Shown piece after piece: positions 54,116 to 62,732 of a stretch of 64,000 nucleotides of DNA. The notes below the pieces were generated by a model. The model saw only the letters and a program-made list of their open reading frames with translations. It had not been told where the DNA came from and searched no databases. The stretch spans positions 62,001 to 126,000 of the forward strand of contig NZ_WFLI01000006.1 of assembly GCF_009208555.1 (NCBI RefSeq), written 5' to 3'. How positions within the stretch are numbered: position 1 is the first letter of the stretch; the number at the start of each line of letters is the position of its first letter. A program made the position numbers and the translations under genes. This stretch comes from Janthinobacterium violaceinigrum. GTDB lineage: Bacteria > Pseudomonadota > Gammaproteobacteria > Burkholderiales > Burkholderiaceae_D.

Positions 54116-54154
54116 CACAGAGGCTTGCGCTAACAGTCGAGGGGGTCTGACCCC
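54091..54154. repeat. GGGGTCAGACCC inverted-repeat element
   Basis: GGGGTCAGACCCTC (54091–54104) and GAGGGGGTCTGACCCC (54139–54154) face each other over about 35 bases that include two GCTAACA copies. Each arm is nearly palindromic itself. The left arm lies within the last codons of the antiporter gene. It has the look of a dispersed intergenic palindromic repeat rather than a simple terminator. Confidence 0.75.
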
Positions 54155-54180
54155 AGCCTTCGCTTGGGGTTTGCTAAAGC

Positions 54181-56061
54181 TTACTTCCCCCGCTTCGTTT
54201 CAATCGCCTCGATCTGGTCCATGATGCCGTTCATGCGCGCCACCAGCGCCTGATACGGTTTCGGCGAGGCCAGGTCGACGCCTGCCGCCTTCACCAGCTC
54301 ATACGGGTAGGCTGAGCCGCCCGCGCTGAGCATCTTCAGGTAGGCGGCCAGGGCGCCCGGTTCCTTGTCGAGGATGCGCTGCGCGAAATCCTGCGCCGCC
54401 GCGATCGAGGTGGCGTACTGGAACACATAGAAGCCGTGATAGAAATGCGGCACGTAGGCCCATTCCAGCGCGTAGGCGGGATCGATGGTCATGACGCCCT
54501 GCGCTGCGCCGTGGTAGCGCTGGAGGATGCCGGCATAGATGGCCGTGATCTCTTCGCCCGTCAGCGACTCGCCCTTGTCCACCTTGCCGTGGATGGCCGC
54601 TTCGAATTCGGCGAACATGGCCTGGCGGAAGAAGGTACCGCGCAGGTTTTCCAGCGCCGCGCCCAGGTACAGCAGGCGCTCGTCGTCATCCTTGGCCTGC
54701 TTCAGGCGCGCGTCGAGCAGCAGCGCCTCGTTCGTCGTCGAGGCGATTTCCGCGACAAAGATGCTGTACGGCGCATAGATCGACGACTGCGCCTTGTTGG
54801 CCAGCACCGAGTGCATGGCGTGGCCCCATTCGTGCGTCAGGGTGCTGACGGCTTCGTAATTGTCCGTGTAGTTGAGCAGCACGAACGGATGCACGTCGTA
54901 CGCATCGCCATTCATGTAGGCGCCCGCCACCTTGCGCGGGCGCGGATACACATCCATCCAGCGCGCCTCCACGGCCGACGCAAGGGCCTTGACGTAGTCG
55001 GGACCCAGCGGCGCGACGGAATCGAGCATCATCCGCTTGCCGTCGGCCAGCGGGAAGCTGCGGTCGCTTTTCAGCAGCGGCGCATAGATGTCGTAATACG
55101 CGAGGTCCTGGATGCCCAGCATGCGCGCGCGCAGCTTGAAGTAGCGGTGCAGGGTGGGCAGGTTGGCATTGGTTTGCGCGATCAGGGTCTGGTAGACGGC
55201 CGGCGGCAAATTGTCGGCGTCGAGCGCGGCGCTTTGCGAGTCGGCATAGCGGCGCACCTTCGCATACGCGGCATCCGTTTTCAGCTGGCCGTACAGGGTT
55301 TCGCCGAACGTGCGTTCATATTCTTTCCACTTGCCGAAAAAGGCGTCGAACACCAGCTTGCGGTCGGCGCGCTGGTCGTCGCCGCGATACTTGGTGTAGG
55401 CCGCCTGGTCGAGACGCACCTCTTTACCGTCCGACAATTTGACGGTCGGCCACGGGATTTCCGCATTGGCCAGGGTGCGGTAGACGCTGGCGGCCGAGCT
55501 GGTCGCCAGGCCGAATTGCGCCACCAGCTGTTCGCCCGCCGCGTCCAGCGTATGGGGTGCGCTGCGCAACATGTTGCTCAATTGAAAGCGGTACAGTTGC
55601 AAACCCTTGTCCTTGGCCAGCATGGCATCGATGCGCCTGGCGCCCAGGGCGAGGATTTCCGGTTGCAGGAAGGTGCTTGCCTGGGTGAATTCGTTGCCCA
55701 GCAGGGCGGCGCGCTGGTTCAGCTGGTTGCCCTTGCTGTCGCCCGTATCCTGGTCGTAATACTGCGCCGCATACGTGTACAGCATGTTGACGCGCTTGCG
55801 CGCATCGGCGTACAGGTCCAGGCAGCTTTTCAGGCGGGGCGGCGATGCCAGCTGCCCCTTGCAGGCGCCCAGCTGCTGCAGCTGGGCCGACAGCTTTTTC
55901 GCATCCGCGTCGAACGCGGCCTCGTTCGGATACAGCGCCGTCAGATCCCAGCGGTCGGCCTGCCTGTCGGTCTGGGCGGGCGCAGGAGCGGCAAAGGCGG
56001 TGGCGAGGCTGAGGGCCAGCAGGGAAAACAGCAGGGGGCGCTTGAGCGCGGATGGCGTCAT
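54181..56061 (-). CDS. M3 family oligopeptidase (PepF/oligoendopeptidase F-like), exported
   Basis: A 626-residue zinc oligopeptidase. The HEXXH motif is in STLTHEWGHAMHSVL (about residue 420), with the third ligand Glu downstream in IASTTNEALLLDARL. The N-terminal helical domain has TQASTFLQPEILALG, typical of PepF. Unlike most PepF enzymes it begins with a signal peptide (LLFSLLALSLATAFAAPAPA, cut near residue 30), so it should be periplasmic. The start at 56061 gives this signal peptide at a plausible distance from the ribosome site GGAA. It degrades short peptides. Confidence 0.94.
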   Translation of the reverse strand: MTPSALKRPLLFSLLALSLATAFAAPAPAQTDRQADRWDLTALYPNEAAFDADAKKLSAQLQQLGACKGQLASPPRLKSCLDLYADARKRVNMLYTYAAQYYDQDTGDSKGNQLNQRAALLGNEFTQASTFLQPEILALGARRIDAMLAKDKGLQLYRFQLSNMLRSAPHTLDAAGEQLVAQFGLATSSAASVYRTLANAEIPWPTVKLSDGKEVRLDQAAYTKYRGDDQRADRKLVFDAFFGKWKEYERTFGETLYGQLKTDAAYAKVRRYADSQSAALDADNLPPAVYQTLIAQTNANLPTLHRYFKLRARMLGIQDLAYYDIYAPLLKSDRSFPLADGKRMMLDSVAPLGPDYVKALASAVEARWMDVYPRPRKVAGAYMNGDAYDVHPFVLLNYTDNYEAVSTLTHEWGHAMHSVLANKAQSSIYAPYSIFVAEIASTTNEALLLDARLKQAKDDDERLLYLGAALENLRGTFFRQAMFAEFEAAIHGKVDKGESLTGEEITAIYAGILQRYHGAAQGVMTIDPAYALEWAYVPHFYHGFYVFQYATSIAAAQDFAQRILDKEPGALAAYLKMLSAGGSAYPYELVKAAGVDLASPKPYQALVARMNGIMDQIEAIETKRGK

Positions 56062-56189
56062 GGTTCATTCCAGTGAGGTTGTCGGAAGAATGCGTGCTGA
56101 CCGCCGGGCAGGGACGTGCGCGTGACACACCGCGTACCGGCAGAGTTGCCTACGGTACAGCAAATGAGGGGAGGGGGAAAGAGGCGGGG

Positions 56190-56214
56190 CGCCGCCACCT
56201 GGGCGGTGGCGGCG
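56190..56214 (-). terminator. GC-rich hairpin after ttcA
   Basis: CGCCGCCACC (56190–56199) and GGTGGCGGCG (56205–56214) form a perfect 10-bp stem with a 5-base loop, 26 bases past the ttcA stop. It lacks a T run. It is possibly a weak terminator or RNA stabiliser. Confidence 0.45.
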
Positions 56215-56240
56215 AAACAACAGGGGCTGAGATCAGCCGA

Positions 56241-57212
56241 TTACAGCGGTTGCAGCGGGATCGTGCCGAAGGTGGTGGGCGTCGAGCACGGTTCTTCGTC
56301 GAACGCGATGTCGCCCATGGGGTTGGCCACGCCGTCCGCCTTCAAATCCTTGAAACCGAACAGTTTCGGGTCCATCAGGTGCGATGGCGCCACGTTCGAC
56401 AGGGCCGAGAAGATGCTTTCCACGCGGCCGGGGAATTTCTTGTCCCATTCTCGCATAAGGCCCTTGATCTGCTTGCGCTGCAGGTTTTCCTGCGAACCGC
56501 ACAGGTCGCATGGAATGATGGGGAAGCCCTTGACTTCCGCATAGCGCTGCGTGTCTTCTTCCTTCACGTAGGCCATCGGGCGGATGACGATGTGCTTGCC
56601 GTCGTCCGATTGCAGCTTGGCCGGCATGCCTTTCAGTTTGCCGCCGAAGAACATATTCAGGAAGAAAGTTTCAAGAATGTCATCGCGGTGGTGGCCCAGG
56701 GCGATCTTGTTGGCGCCCAGCTCGTCGGCCACGCGGTACAGGATGCCGCGGCGCAGGCGCGAGCACAGCGAGCAGGTCGTCTTGCCTTCTGGAATCAGGC
56801 GCTTGACGATGCTGTAGGTATCCTGGTTTTCGATGTGGAAAGCCACGCCCAGTTCCGTCAGGTAGGCGGGCAGGATTTCCGGCGGGAAGTTAGGCTGCTT
56901 CTGGTCCAGGTTGACGGCGACGATATCGAAGTGAATCGGCGCGCGCTCGCGCAAGGTCATCAGGATGTCCAGCAGCGCGTAGCTGTCCTTGCCGCCCGAC
57001 AGGCACACCATCACCTTGTCGCCGTCTTCGATCATATTGAAGTCGCTGATGGCCTGGCCCACCAGGCGGCACAGGCGCTTGTGCAGCTTGTTGTTTTCCA
57101 GGGCGATCTTTTCCGCCTTCTTGCGCGCCAGTTTCTGCGCTTCCACATTGGCCGGGATTTCCACGGCGGCCGTCATCGGTTCCATCACCGCGGCATTGTT
57201 CATGTTGCTCAT
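56241..57212 (-). CDS. ttcA: tRNA 2-thiocytidine(32) synthetase TtcA
   Basis: Iron–sulfur PP-loop ATPase that thiolates C32 in certain tRNAs. The 323-residue protein shows the PP-loop SGGKDS (near residue 71) and two cysteine pairs that hold the 4Fe-4S cluster: CSLC in [14 protein letters not shown] and CDLC in [28 protein letters not shown] is the conserved central motif. The start overlaps the folB stop (ATGA), so both are translated together. The C-terminal tail after residue 300 is variable. Confidence 0.96.
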   Translation of the reverse strand: MSNMNNAAVMEPMTAAVEIPANVEAQKLARKKAEKIALENNKLHKRLCRLVGQAISDFNMIEDGDKVMVCLSGGKDSYALLDILMTLRERAPIHFDIVAVNLDQKQPNFPPEILPAYLTELGVAFHIENQDTYSIVKRLIPEGKTTCSLCSRLRRGILYRVADELGANKIALGHHRDDILETFFLNMFFGGKLKGMPAKLQSDDGKHIVIRPMAYVKEEDTQRYAEVKGFPIIPCDLCGSQENLQRKQIKGLMREWDKKFPGRVESIFSALSNVAPSHLMDPKLFGFKDLKADGVANPMGDIAFDEEPCSTPTTFGTIPLQPL

Positions 57213-57607
57213 GCTTCATCCTTGATCTTGAATACTTCCACGCCCACGCCTTCGCAGTCGGGATACACGTCCGGTTTCATGGACGACACGCGCGCGGCGC
57301 GCACGCGCGGGTGGGCCAGCATGGCGGCCAGCACGTCGTCGACCAGGCTTTCCTGCAGCTGCACGTGGCCTTGCGCCATGCGCTTGGCGATGGTTTCGCG
57401 CATGAAGTCGTAATCGACCACTTCTTCCAGCTGGTCATCCTTGGGCGTCGACAGGGCCAGGGGAATGTACAGGTCGACGTTGATGAGGACGCGCTGCTCG
57501 CCCTTTTTCTCGAAGTCGTAGACACCGATGTTGATGAGGACTTCGTAATTGCGCAGGAACAGGCGGCGGCAATCGGCCAGGCGAGGGTGGGACAGGGCGG
57601 ACGACAT
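57209..57607 (-). CDS. folB: Dihydroneopterin aldolase
   Basis: Cleaves dihydroneopterin to the pterin precursor of folate. The 132 residues include the FolB-type N-terminal [22 protein letters not shown] (catalytic Lys region), the [10 protein letters not shown] motif and a C-terminal [16 protein letters not shown] few extra N-terminal residues precede the core. It overlaps ttcA and follows the SDR gene by 63 bases; the SDR looks like a dihydromonapterin reductase, so the pair may support folate supply. Confidence 0.93.
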   Translation of the reverse strand: MSSALSHPRLADCRRLFLRNYEVLINIGVYDFEKKGEQRVLINVDLYIPLALSTPKDDQLEEVVDYDFMRETIAKRMAQGHVQLQESLVDDVLAAMLAHPRVRAARVSSMKPDVYPDCEGVGVEVFKIKDEA

Positions 57608-57670
57608 AGTTTTACCTTTTAGGGAATGCTGGAATACTCGTTTTTGTTGCGTATGCGGTAGGGCTGCTGA

Positions 57671-58456
57671 TTATTTGGTCAAAAACATGACGTCGCGCGG
57701 CAGCCCGATCAAATGCTGGCCGCCATCGACCAGCAGGGTGGTGCCCGTCAGCGCGCGCGCGCGGGCCACGTAACAGACGCTGTCGGCCACATCCTCGGGC
57801 GTGCTGGACCGTCCCAGCGGCGTGTTTTCATGTGCCTTGGTAAAGTTCGCTTCCGTTTGCTCGCCGGAGACCAGGGTGATGCCGGGGGCAATGCCCACCA
57901 CGCGCACTTTCGGCGCCAGCGCCTGGGCCAGCATGGTGGTCGCCGACAGCAGCGCCGCCTTGGACAGGGTGTACGACAAAAAATCAGGATTGAGATTGTA
58001 CAGTTTTTGGTCCAGCAAGTTGATGACCACGGCTTGTTCTCCCGGCGGCGTGGCCTGGTACAGCGCTTGCGCCAGCAGGATGGGGGCGGCCAGGTTGGCG
58101 TGCATGTGGGCGTCCAGCGCGGCGACGGAAAAATCGCCCGCATTGTCGTATTCAAACAACGATGCGTTGTTGACGATGCAAGTTACCGGTCCCAGCGCCG
58201 CCTGCGCCTGCGGCAGCAGCTGGCGTACGGTGTCTTCCTGGGCTAGGTCGCAGGGCAGGGCGTGGGCGCGGCGGCCCAGTGCGGCGATTTCCGCCACCAG
58301 GCTGAGCGCCTCGTCGCGCGAGTCGCGGTAATGGACGGCGATATCCCAGCCGTCGCGCGCCAGGCCCAGCGCGATGGCGCGGCCGATGCGGCGCGCCGCG
58401 CCCGTGACGAGGGCAACGCGGGGAGTGCTGTGTGGCAGTGTCGATGCTGGAGTCAT
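57671..58456 (-). CDS. SDR oxidoreductase, FolM/pteridine reductase-like
   Basis: A 261-residue short-chain dehydrogenase. The cofactor motif ALVTGAARRIGRAIALGL, with its Arg-rich TGAARRIG, is characteristic of NADPH-dependent pteridine reductases and FolM. IVNNASLFEYD is the NNAS stabilising motif. The catalytic Tyr-Lys pair is in SYTLSKAAL, preceded by a DQKLYNLNPD loop. The C-terminal LVDGGQHLIGLP is typical. Proximity to folB supports a pterin substrate (dihydromonapterin or dihydrofolate). The ATG at 58456 was chosen because the SDR N-terminus begins there; the open frame continues far upstream as shadow. Confidence 0.85.
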   Translation of the reverse strand: MTPASTLPHSTPRVALVTGAARRIGRAIALGLARDGWDIAVHYRDSRDEALSLVAEIAALGRRAHALPCDLAQEDTVRQLLPQAQAALGPVTCIVNNASLFEYDNAGDFSVAALDAHMHANLAAPILLAQALYQATPPGEQAVVINLLDQKLYNLNPDFLSYTLSKAALLSATTMLAQALAPKVRVVGIAPGITLVSGEQTEANFTKAHENTPLGRSSTPEDVADSVCYVARARALTGTTLLVDGGQHLIGLPRDVMFLTK

Positions 58457-58546
58457 GTCTTTATTTACTGTGCTTGTATGTGAAGTGCGCATGGCCGCCT
58501 CGGCCGGTGCCATGGCTGCTACTGGCGCCGTGGCCCGCCGATTCGC

Positions 58547-58552
58547 TACAAT
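58547..58552 (+). promoter_or_regulatory. -10 element that may give a leaderless methyltransferase mRNA
   Basis: TACAAT at 58547–58552 ends only six bases before the methyltransferase ATG (58559). If used, transcription would begin at or near the start codon. There is no clear -35 and no ribosome site. Confidence 0.35.
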
Positions 58553-58558
58553 GCGGGA

Positions 58559-59710
58559 ATGTCTCTTCCCGCACCCGATAGCGACGCGCTGGCCGCGTCC
58601 CATGCTTTGCAGCACCAGATTGCCGCCGAAATCGCGCGCAATGACGGCGCCATTCCCTTTGTCCGCTTCATGGAGCTGGCGCTGTACGCGCCTGACCTCG
58701 GCTATTACAGCGGCGGCGCCGCCAAGCTGGGCAAAGATGGCGATTTTACAACCGCGCCGGAGATTTCTCCCCTGTTCGGCGCCACCCTGGCCCATGTGGC
58801 AGCCGCTATTATGGCGCAAACGGCTCCGCGCATCCTCGAATTCGGCGCCGGCACGGGCAAGCTGGCTTTCGATATCCTGACGGAGGCGGCCAGCGCCGGC
58901 ATCCATATAGAACAGTATGCGATCGTCGAATTGTCCGGCGAATTGCGCGCGCGCCAGGAGCTGGCGCTGGCCGCCTTCCCGCAAGTGGTGTGGCTTGACG
59001 GCTTTCCCGACAGTTTCGACGGCGCCGTGTTCGGCAATGAAGTGCTGGACGCCATGCCCGTCAACCTGATCAGCAAGACGCCCGCCGGCTGGTGCGAACT
59101 CGATGTCAGCATTGCCGATGGCCAATTCGTCTTCGTCGAGCGTCCTGCCGGCGCCGACGTGGCCGTGCAGATTGCCGCCCAGGTGCCCGAGGCCGACGCC
59201 TTGCCCGTCGGCTACGTCACGGAGATCCACGGCGTGGCTTGCGGCTTCATGCGCTCGCTGGCGCGCATGCTGATCAATGGCAAGGGCGGTGCGGCCGTGC
59301 TGTTCGACTACGGTTTCCCGGCGCACGAGTATTACCTGGACCTGCGCGCCACGGGCACCCTGATGTGCCATTACCGCCACCACGCGCATGCGGAACCGTT
59401 TTATCTGCCCGGCTTGCAGGACATCACGGCCCACGTCGACTTCACGGCCATGGCCGTGGCGGCGCAGGATGCGGGTCTCGATGTGCTCGCCTACATGAAC
59501 CAGGCTTCCTTCCTGCTGGGCTCGGGGCTCGGCGATTTGCTGCTGCGCACCGATCCCCAGCAAGTCAAGACCTATTTGCCGCAGGCGAGCGCCGTGCAAA
59601 AGCTGGTCTCGCCAGCCGAGATGGGGGAATTGTTCAAGGTGCTGGCCGTGGGCCACCGCGTGGAGTTGCCGGAAGCGCTGTTGTCCGCTGACCGCAGCCA
59701 TCGCCTGTAA
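58559..59710 (+). CDS. MidA/NDUFAF7-family SAM-dependent methyltransferase
   Basis: A 383-residue class I methyltransferase of the PF02636 family, which in mitochondria methylates an arginine of complex I. Key sequences are FMELALYAPDLGYYSGGAAK, FTTAPEISPLFGATLA, the SAM-binding ILEFGAGTGKLAFDIL (motif I), VVWLDGFPD, GAVFGNEVLDAMPVN and AVLFDYGFPAHEYY. The family is conserved across proteobacteria but its bacterial target is not established. It is divergent from the SDR gene, with just 102 bases between the starts. Confidence 0.9.
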   Translation: MSLPAPDSDALAASHALQHQIAAEIARNDGAIPFVRFMELALYAPDLGYYSGGAAKLGKDGDFTTAPEISPLFGATLAHVAAAIMAQTAPRILEFGAGTGKLAFDILTEAASAGIHIEQYAIVELSGELRARQELALAAFPQVVWLDGFPDSFDGAVFGNEVLDAMPVNLISKTPAGWCELDVSIADGQFVFVERPAGADVAVQIAAQVPEADALPVGYVTEIHGVACGFMRSLARMLINGKGGAAVLFDYGFPAHEYYLDLRATGTLMCHYRHHAHAEPFYLPGLQDITAHVDFTAMAVAAQDAGLDVLAYMNQASFLLGSGLGDLLLRTDPQQVKTYLPQASAVQKLVSPAEMGELFKVLAVGHRVELPEALLSADRSHRL

Positions 59711-59859
59711 GCGCCTGCAATATCAAGGCAGGGCAGTCCCGCCCTGCAATTTCCTGTTTGCTGGTGGTTATTATCTTGTCATATCGTATATGATGACCGA
59801 CACAGCACGGTTCCATCCTGCAAGAACCCGTCGCCGCGCACCGATTTCAAGATAGAACG

Positions 59860-60951
59860 ATGGGAAAGATACATACACACTATGACAACCTGAAAGTGGC
59901 GCGCCTGGCGCCGCAGGAAGTCATACGTGCCGCGTACAAAGCCCTCAGCCAGAAGTACCACCCGGACAAGAATCCCGGCGATGAAAAGGCCGCCCGCATC
60001 ATGGCGATCCTCAACAGCGCCTATGGCACCTTGTCCGATCCGCAACGGCGCAAGGAACACGACGAGTGGATCGCTGCCGAGGAGTGGGAAATCGAATGGC
60101 TGGAAAGCACCCACCAGGAAGAGGGCAAGAGCCGCGATGGCCGCGCGAAAGGCCATGCCCAGCCGCATGAACATGCCTGGGCGCAGGATGTGCCGCCGCC
60201 GGCGGGCAAGCCGCGGCGCGGCATGCAGCCCGTCTGGCGCAACTGGCGCTGGTGGCTGAGTTTGCTGGTCTGCCTGTTGCTGGGCTGGCTGGGCGCCTTG
60301 CTGATGCTCGACACGTCCCAGCCCATGCCTGCCGCGCTGGCCTCGGCCTGGAGCGGGCTGGCCCGCGATGGCGCCAAGCCCCATGCGCCGGCGGCCACGC
60401 CAGCGTCCAGCTCTGCGCCGCCATCGAAAGGCGAGCCCGTGGCCGTCGATAGCTGGGCGGTAGGCAAGCCGTATGCGCCGGAACCCCAGCAAGCGAAGAC
60501 GCCCGAGATCCGCGTGCTGGCCGTGTCCCAGCTGAGCCTGAAAGCCATCCAGCCCGCCTGCGATGGCGCAAGCAAGGCAGAGTCGGCATCGCTGGTGGCG
60601 CCGAATGGCGAACCGTGGCCCGTGCATTCCGGCTATGTCGATGGCTTCCCGATCGGTAACAAGGGCGATGAGCTGGCCGTGAGCATTGACAACGGCAGCA
60701 ATGCCGCGCCCGTGTTCGTCAAACTGTATGACACGGAGCGGCGCTCGAACGTGCGCTACCTGTACATCCTCGCTTACGACAAGCTGCTGGTGGAGCAGCT
60801 CAGCGCGGGCAAGTATGAAGTGCGCTACCAGGCCGTGGGGCCCGGCCAGGACAGTTGCGGCAGCAGCACGCGCAGCGGTGCATCGGCCGCCACGTCGGCA
60901 CCAGCCGCTGGCGACGATGGCGCGAAGAATCCTGTTGTAAGCAGCATCTAA
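59860..60951 (+). CDS. Membrane-anchored J-domain (DnaJ-like) protein
   Basis: A 363-residue protein with an N-terminal J domain (about 6–70; HPD at residues 34–36 in SQKYHPDKNPG). A charged linker leads to one membrane segment (WWLSLLVCLLLGWLGALLML, about 128–147). A Pro/Ala-rich spacer and a C-terminal domain of about 150 residues follow (EPWPVHSGYVDGFPIGNKGD, VRYLYILAYDKLLVEQL). The topology would put the J domain in the cytosol to stimulate DnaK and the C-terminal domain in the periplasm. I do not recognise the latter. It precedes two response regulators. Confidence 0.85.
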   Translation: MGKIHTHYDNLKVARLAPQEVIRAAYKALSQKYHPDKNPGDEKAARIMAILNSAYGTLSDPQRRKEHDEWIAAEEWEIEWLESTHQEEGKSRDGRAKGHAQPHEHAWAQDVPPPAGKPRRGMQPVWRNWRWWLSLLVCLLLGWLGALLMLDTSQPMPAALASAWSGLARDGAKPHAPAATPASSSAPPSKGEPVAVDSWAVGKPYAPEPQQAKTPEIRVLAVSQLSLKAIQPACDGASKAESASLVAPNGEPWPVHSGYVDGFPIGNKGDELAVSIDNGSNAAPVFVKLYDTERRSNVRYLYILAYDKLLVEQLSAGKYEVRYQAVGPGQDSCGSSTRSGASAATSAPAAGDDGAKNPVVSSI

Positions 60952-61014
60952 TCTGATTATGCTTGATAGGCGTCAACGCAGCGTCCACATCGAACTTATC
61001 CCTTAGGAGTATTC

Positions 61015-62610
61015 ATGACCGACCTCAAAGCCGATGCAGATGATAACTGGCTGCTCGACGAGGATGAGCCGGTGGCCAGTCCTGCCGGGCTGGCCGCGCC
61101 CGACCAGCGCCTGTGGCGCGTGCTGATCGTCGACGATGACGTGGATGTGCATGCGGTAACGCGGCTGGCGCTGCGCAATGTCAGTTTCAAGGGCCGCGAA
61201 CTGGAACTGTTCTCCGCCTACAGCGGCCGCGAGGCATTCGAGATCCTGCGCGACACGCCCGATATCGCCCTGGTCCTGCTCGATGTGGTGATGGAGACGG
61301 ACGATGCGGGACTGATCCTGGCCAAGCGCATCCGTGCCGAACTGAACAATTCTATCGTGCGCGTCGTGCTGCGCACGGGCCAGCCGGGCCAGGCGCCCGA
61401 GCAGCGCGTCATCATCGAATACGACATCAACGATTACAAGGCCAAGACGGAGCTGACGACGCAGAAGCTGTTTACGACCGTCATCTCGGCCCTGCGCGCC
61501 TACGAGAGCCTGATGATGCTCGAGCGCAGCCGCATCGGCCTGGGCAAGATCCTGGCCGGCGCCACCAATCTGTACCAGATCCATTCCCTGCGTGAATTTG
61601 CTTCCGGCGTGCTCAACCAGGTCAGCGCCATCCTCGACGTGGGCGCCGACGGCGTGCTGTGCCTGATGCAGGGCGGTGCGGGGCGGCCCGAAGTGGTGGC
61701 CGCCACGGGTACCTATGCCGTGCTGGCCGAGTCCGAAGCCATGCCAAGCGACCATGCGCTCACGCCCACCATCGACAAGGCGTTTGCGGAAAAGCGCAGC
61801 CAGTTCGAGCATCCGGCCAACGTGCTGTTCATCCATACGGAAGGCAACCGCGAGCTGGCCATTTCCGTCACGCCGCCGTGGCCGCTGGCGCAGATCCAGC
61901 GCGACTTGCTGGAAGTGTTTTGCCAGCGCATCGCTGCCGCCTTCGACAACCTGTATATGTTCGGCCAGCTGCGCAAGGCGCAGGAAGCCACCGTCGTGGC
62001 GCTGGCCGACCTGGCCGAGTTCCGCGACAGCGACACGGGCGGCCACGTGCGGCGCGTGCAGCAATTGTCCGACGCCATCGCCCGCCGCATGCAGCAGCGC
62101 GGCGTGTATGCGGACGAGCTCACGCCGCAGCTGCTCGACATGATCGGCCTGGCCAGCATCCTGCACGACGTGGGCAAGGTGGCCACGCCGGACGCCGTGC
62201 TGCTCAAGCCGGGCAAGCATACGGATGAGGAACGGGCGCAGATGCAGCTGCATGCCAGCGTCGGGCGCACCATTCTCGAACGGGCCGCCAACATGGTCGA
62301 CGGCGTCAGCTACCTCACGTATGGCGCGCAGATTGCCGGCGGCCACCACGAGCATTTCGATGGCGCCGGCTATCCGAACGGCCTGAAGGGGCGCGACATT
62401 CCCCTCGCCGCGCGCATCGTTGCCGTGGTCGACGTCTTCGATGCCTTGCTGCACGAGCGGCCTTACAAGGAGCCGTGGCCGTATCCGCAGGTGCGCGAAT
62501 ACATCGACCAGCGCCGCGGCAGCCAGTTCGACCCGGAAGTGGTGGCGGCGCTGCTGGACCTGATCGACCATGAGCCGCAACTGTGGCATCCGGAGCGCGC
62601 CATCGCCTGA
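61015..62610 (+). CDS. Response regulator with DUF3369 and HD-GYP domains
   Basis: A 531-residue probable cyclic-di-GMP phosphodiesterase under phosphorelay control. The receiver domain (about 34–165) has the acidic pair in VLIVDDD and the phospho-acceptor Asp90 in LVLLDVVMETD. A DUF3369 GAF-like domain follows (about 185–345). The HD-GYP domain has SILHDVGK (about 381–388) and GGHHEHFDGAGYPNGLKG (443 onwards), so the metal ligands and the GYP motif are intact and it should be active. No cognate histidine kinase is in the window. The ribosome site AGGAG lies close before the ATG. Confidence 0.94.
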   Translation: MTDLKADADDNWLLDEDEPVASPAGLAAPDQRLWRVLIVDDDVDVHAVTRLALRNVSFKGRELELFSAYSGREAFEILRDTPDIALVLLDVVMETDDAGLILAKRIRAELNNSIVRVVLRTGQPGQAPEQRVIIEYDINDYKAKTELTTQKLFTTVISALRAYESLMMLERSRIGLGKILAGATNLYQIHSLREFASGVLNQVSAILDVGADGVLCLMQGGAGRPEVVAATGTYAVLAESEAMPSDHALTPTIDKAFAEKRSQFEHPANVLFIHTEGNRELAISVTPPWPLAQIQRDLLEVFCQRIAAAFDNLYMFGQLRKAQEATVVALADLAEFRDSDTGGHVRRVQQLSDAIARRMQQRGVYADELTPQLLDMIGLASILHDVGKVATPDAVLLKPGKHTDEERAQMQLHASVGRTILERAANMVDGVSYLTYGAQIAGGHHEHFDGAGYPNGLKGRDIPLAARIVAVVDVFDALLHERPYKEPWPYPQVREYIDQRRGSQFDPEVVAALLDLIDHEPQLWHPERAIA

Positions 62611-62732
62611 GTTCGCGTTTTTCGACACGCCGCCATTCCCTTGCGCGCGGCGCCGTCATATACTCGGCAGCCTCATGCTGGCTGGCGCCACGCACCAGTG
62701 TGGCGCGCCGCGGAGTTTTCGGACATCACGAC

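Noticed and set aside
54091..54154. The GGGGTCAGACCC repeat as a shared terminator of the convergent genes
   Set aside because: There is no T run on either strand, the arms are separately palindromic, and one arm is inside a coding region.
57671..59701. A 676-codon minus-strand frame suggesting a fusion of the SDR with an upstream domain
   Set aside because: Everything upstream of 58456 is antisense to the MidA-like methyltransferase and has shadow composition. The SDR starts at its own N-terminal motif.
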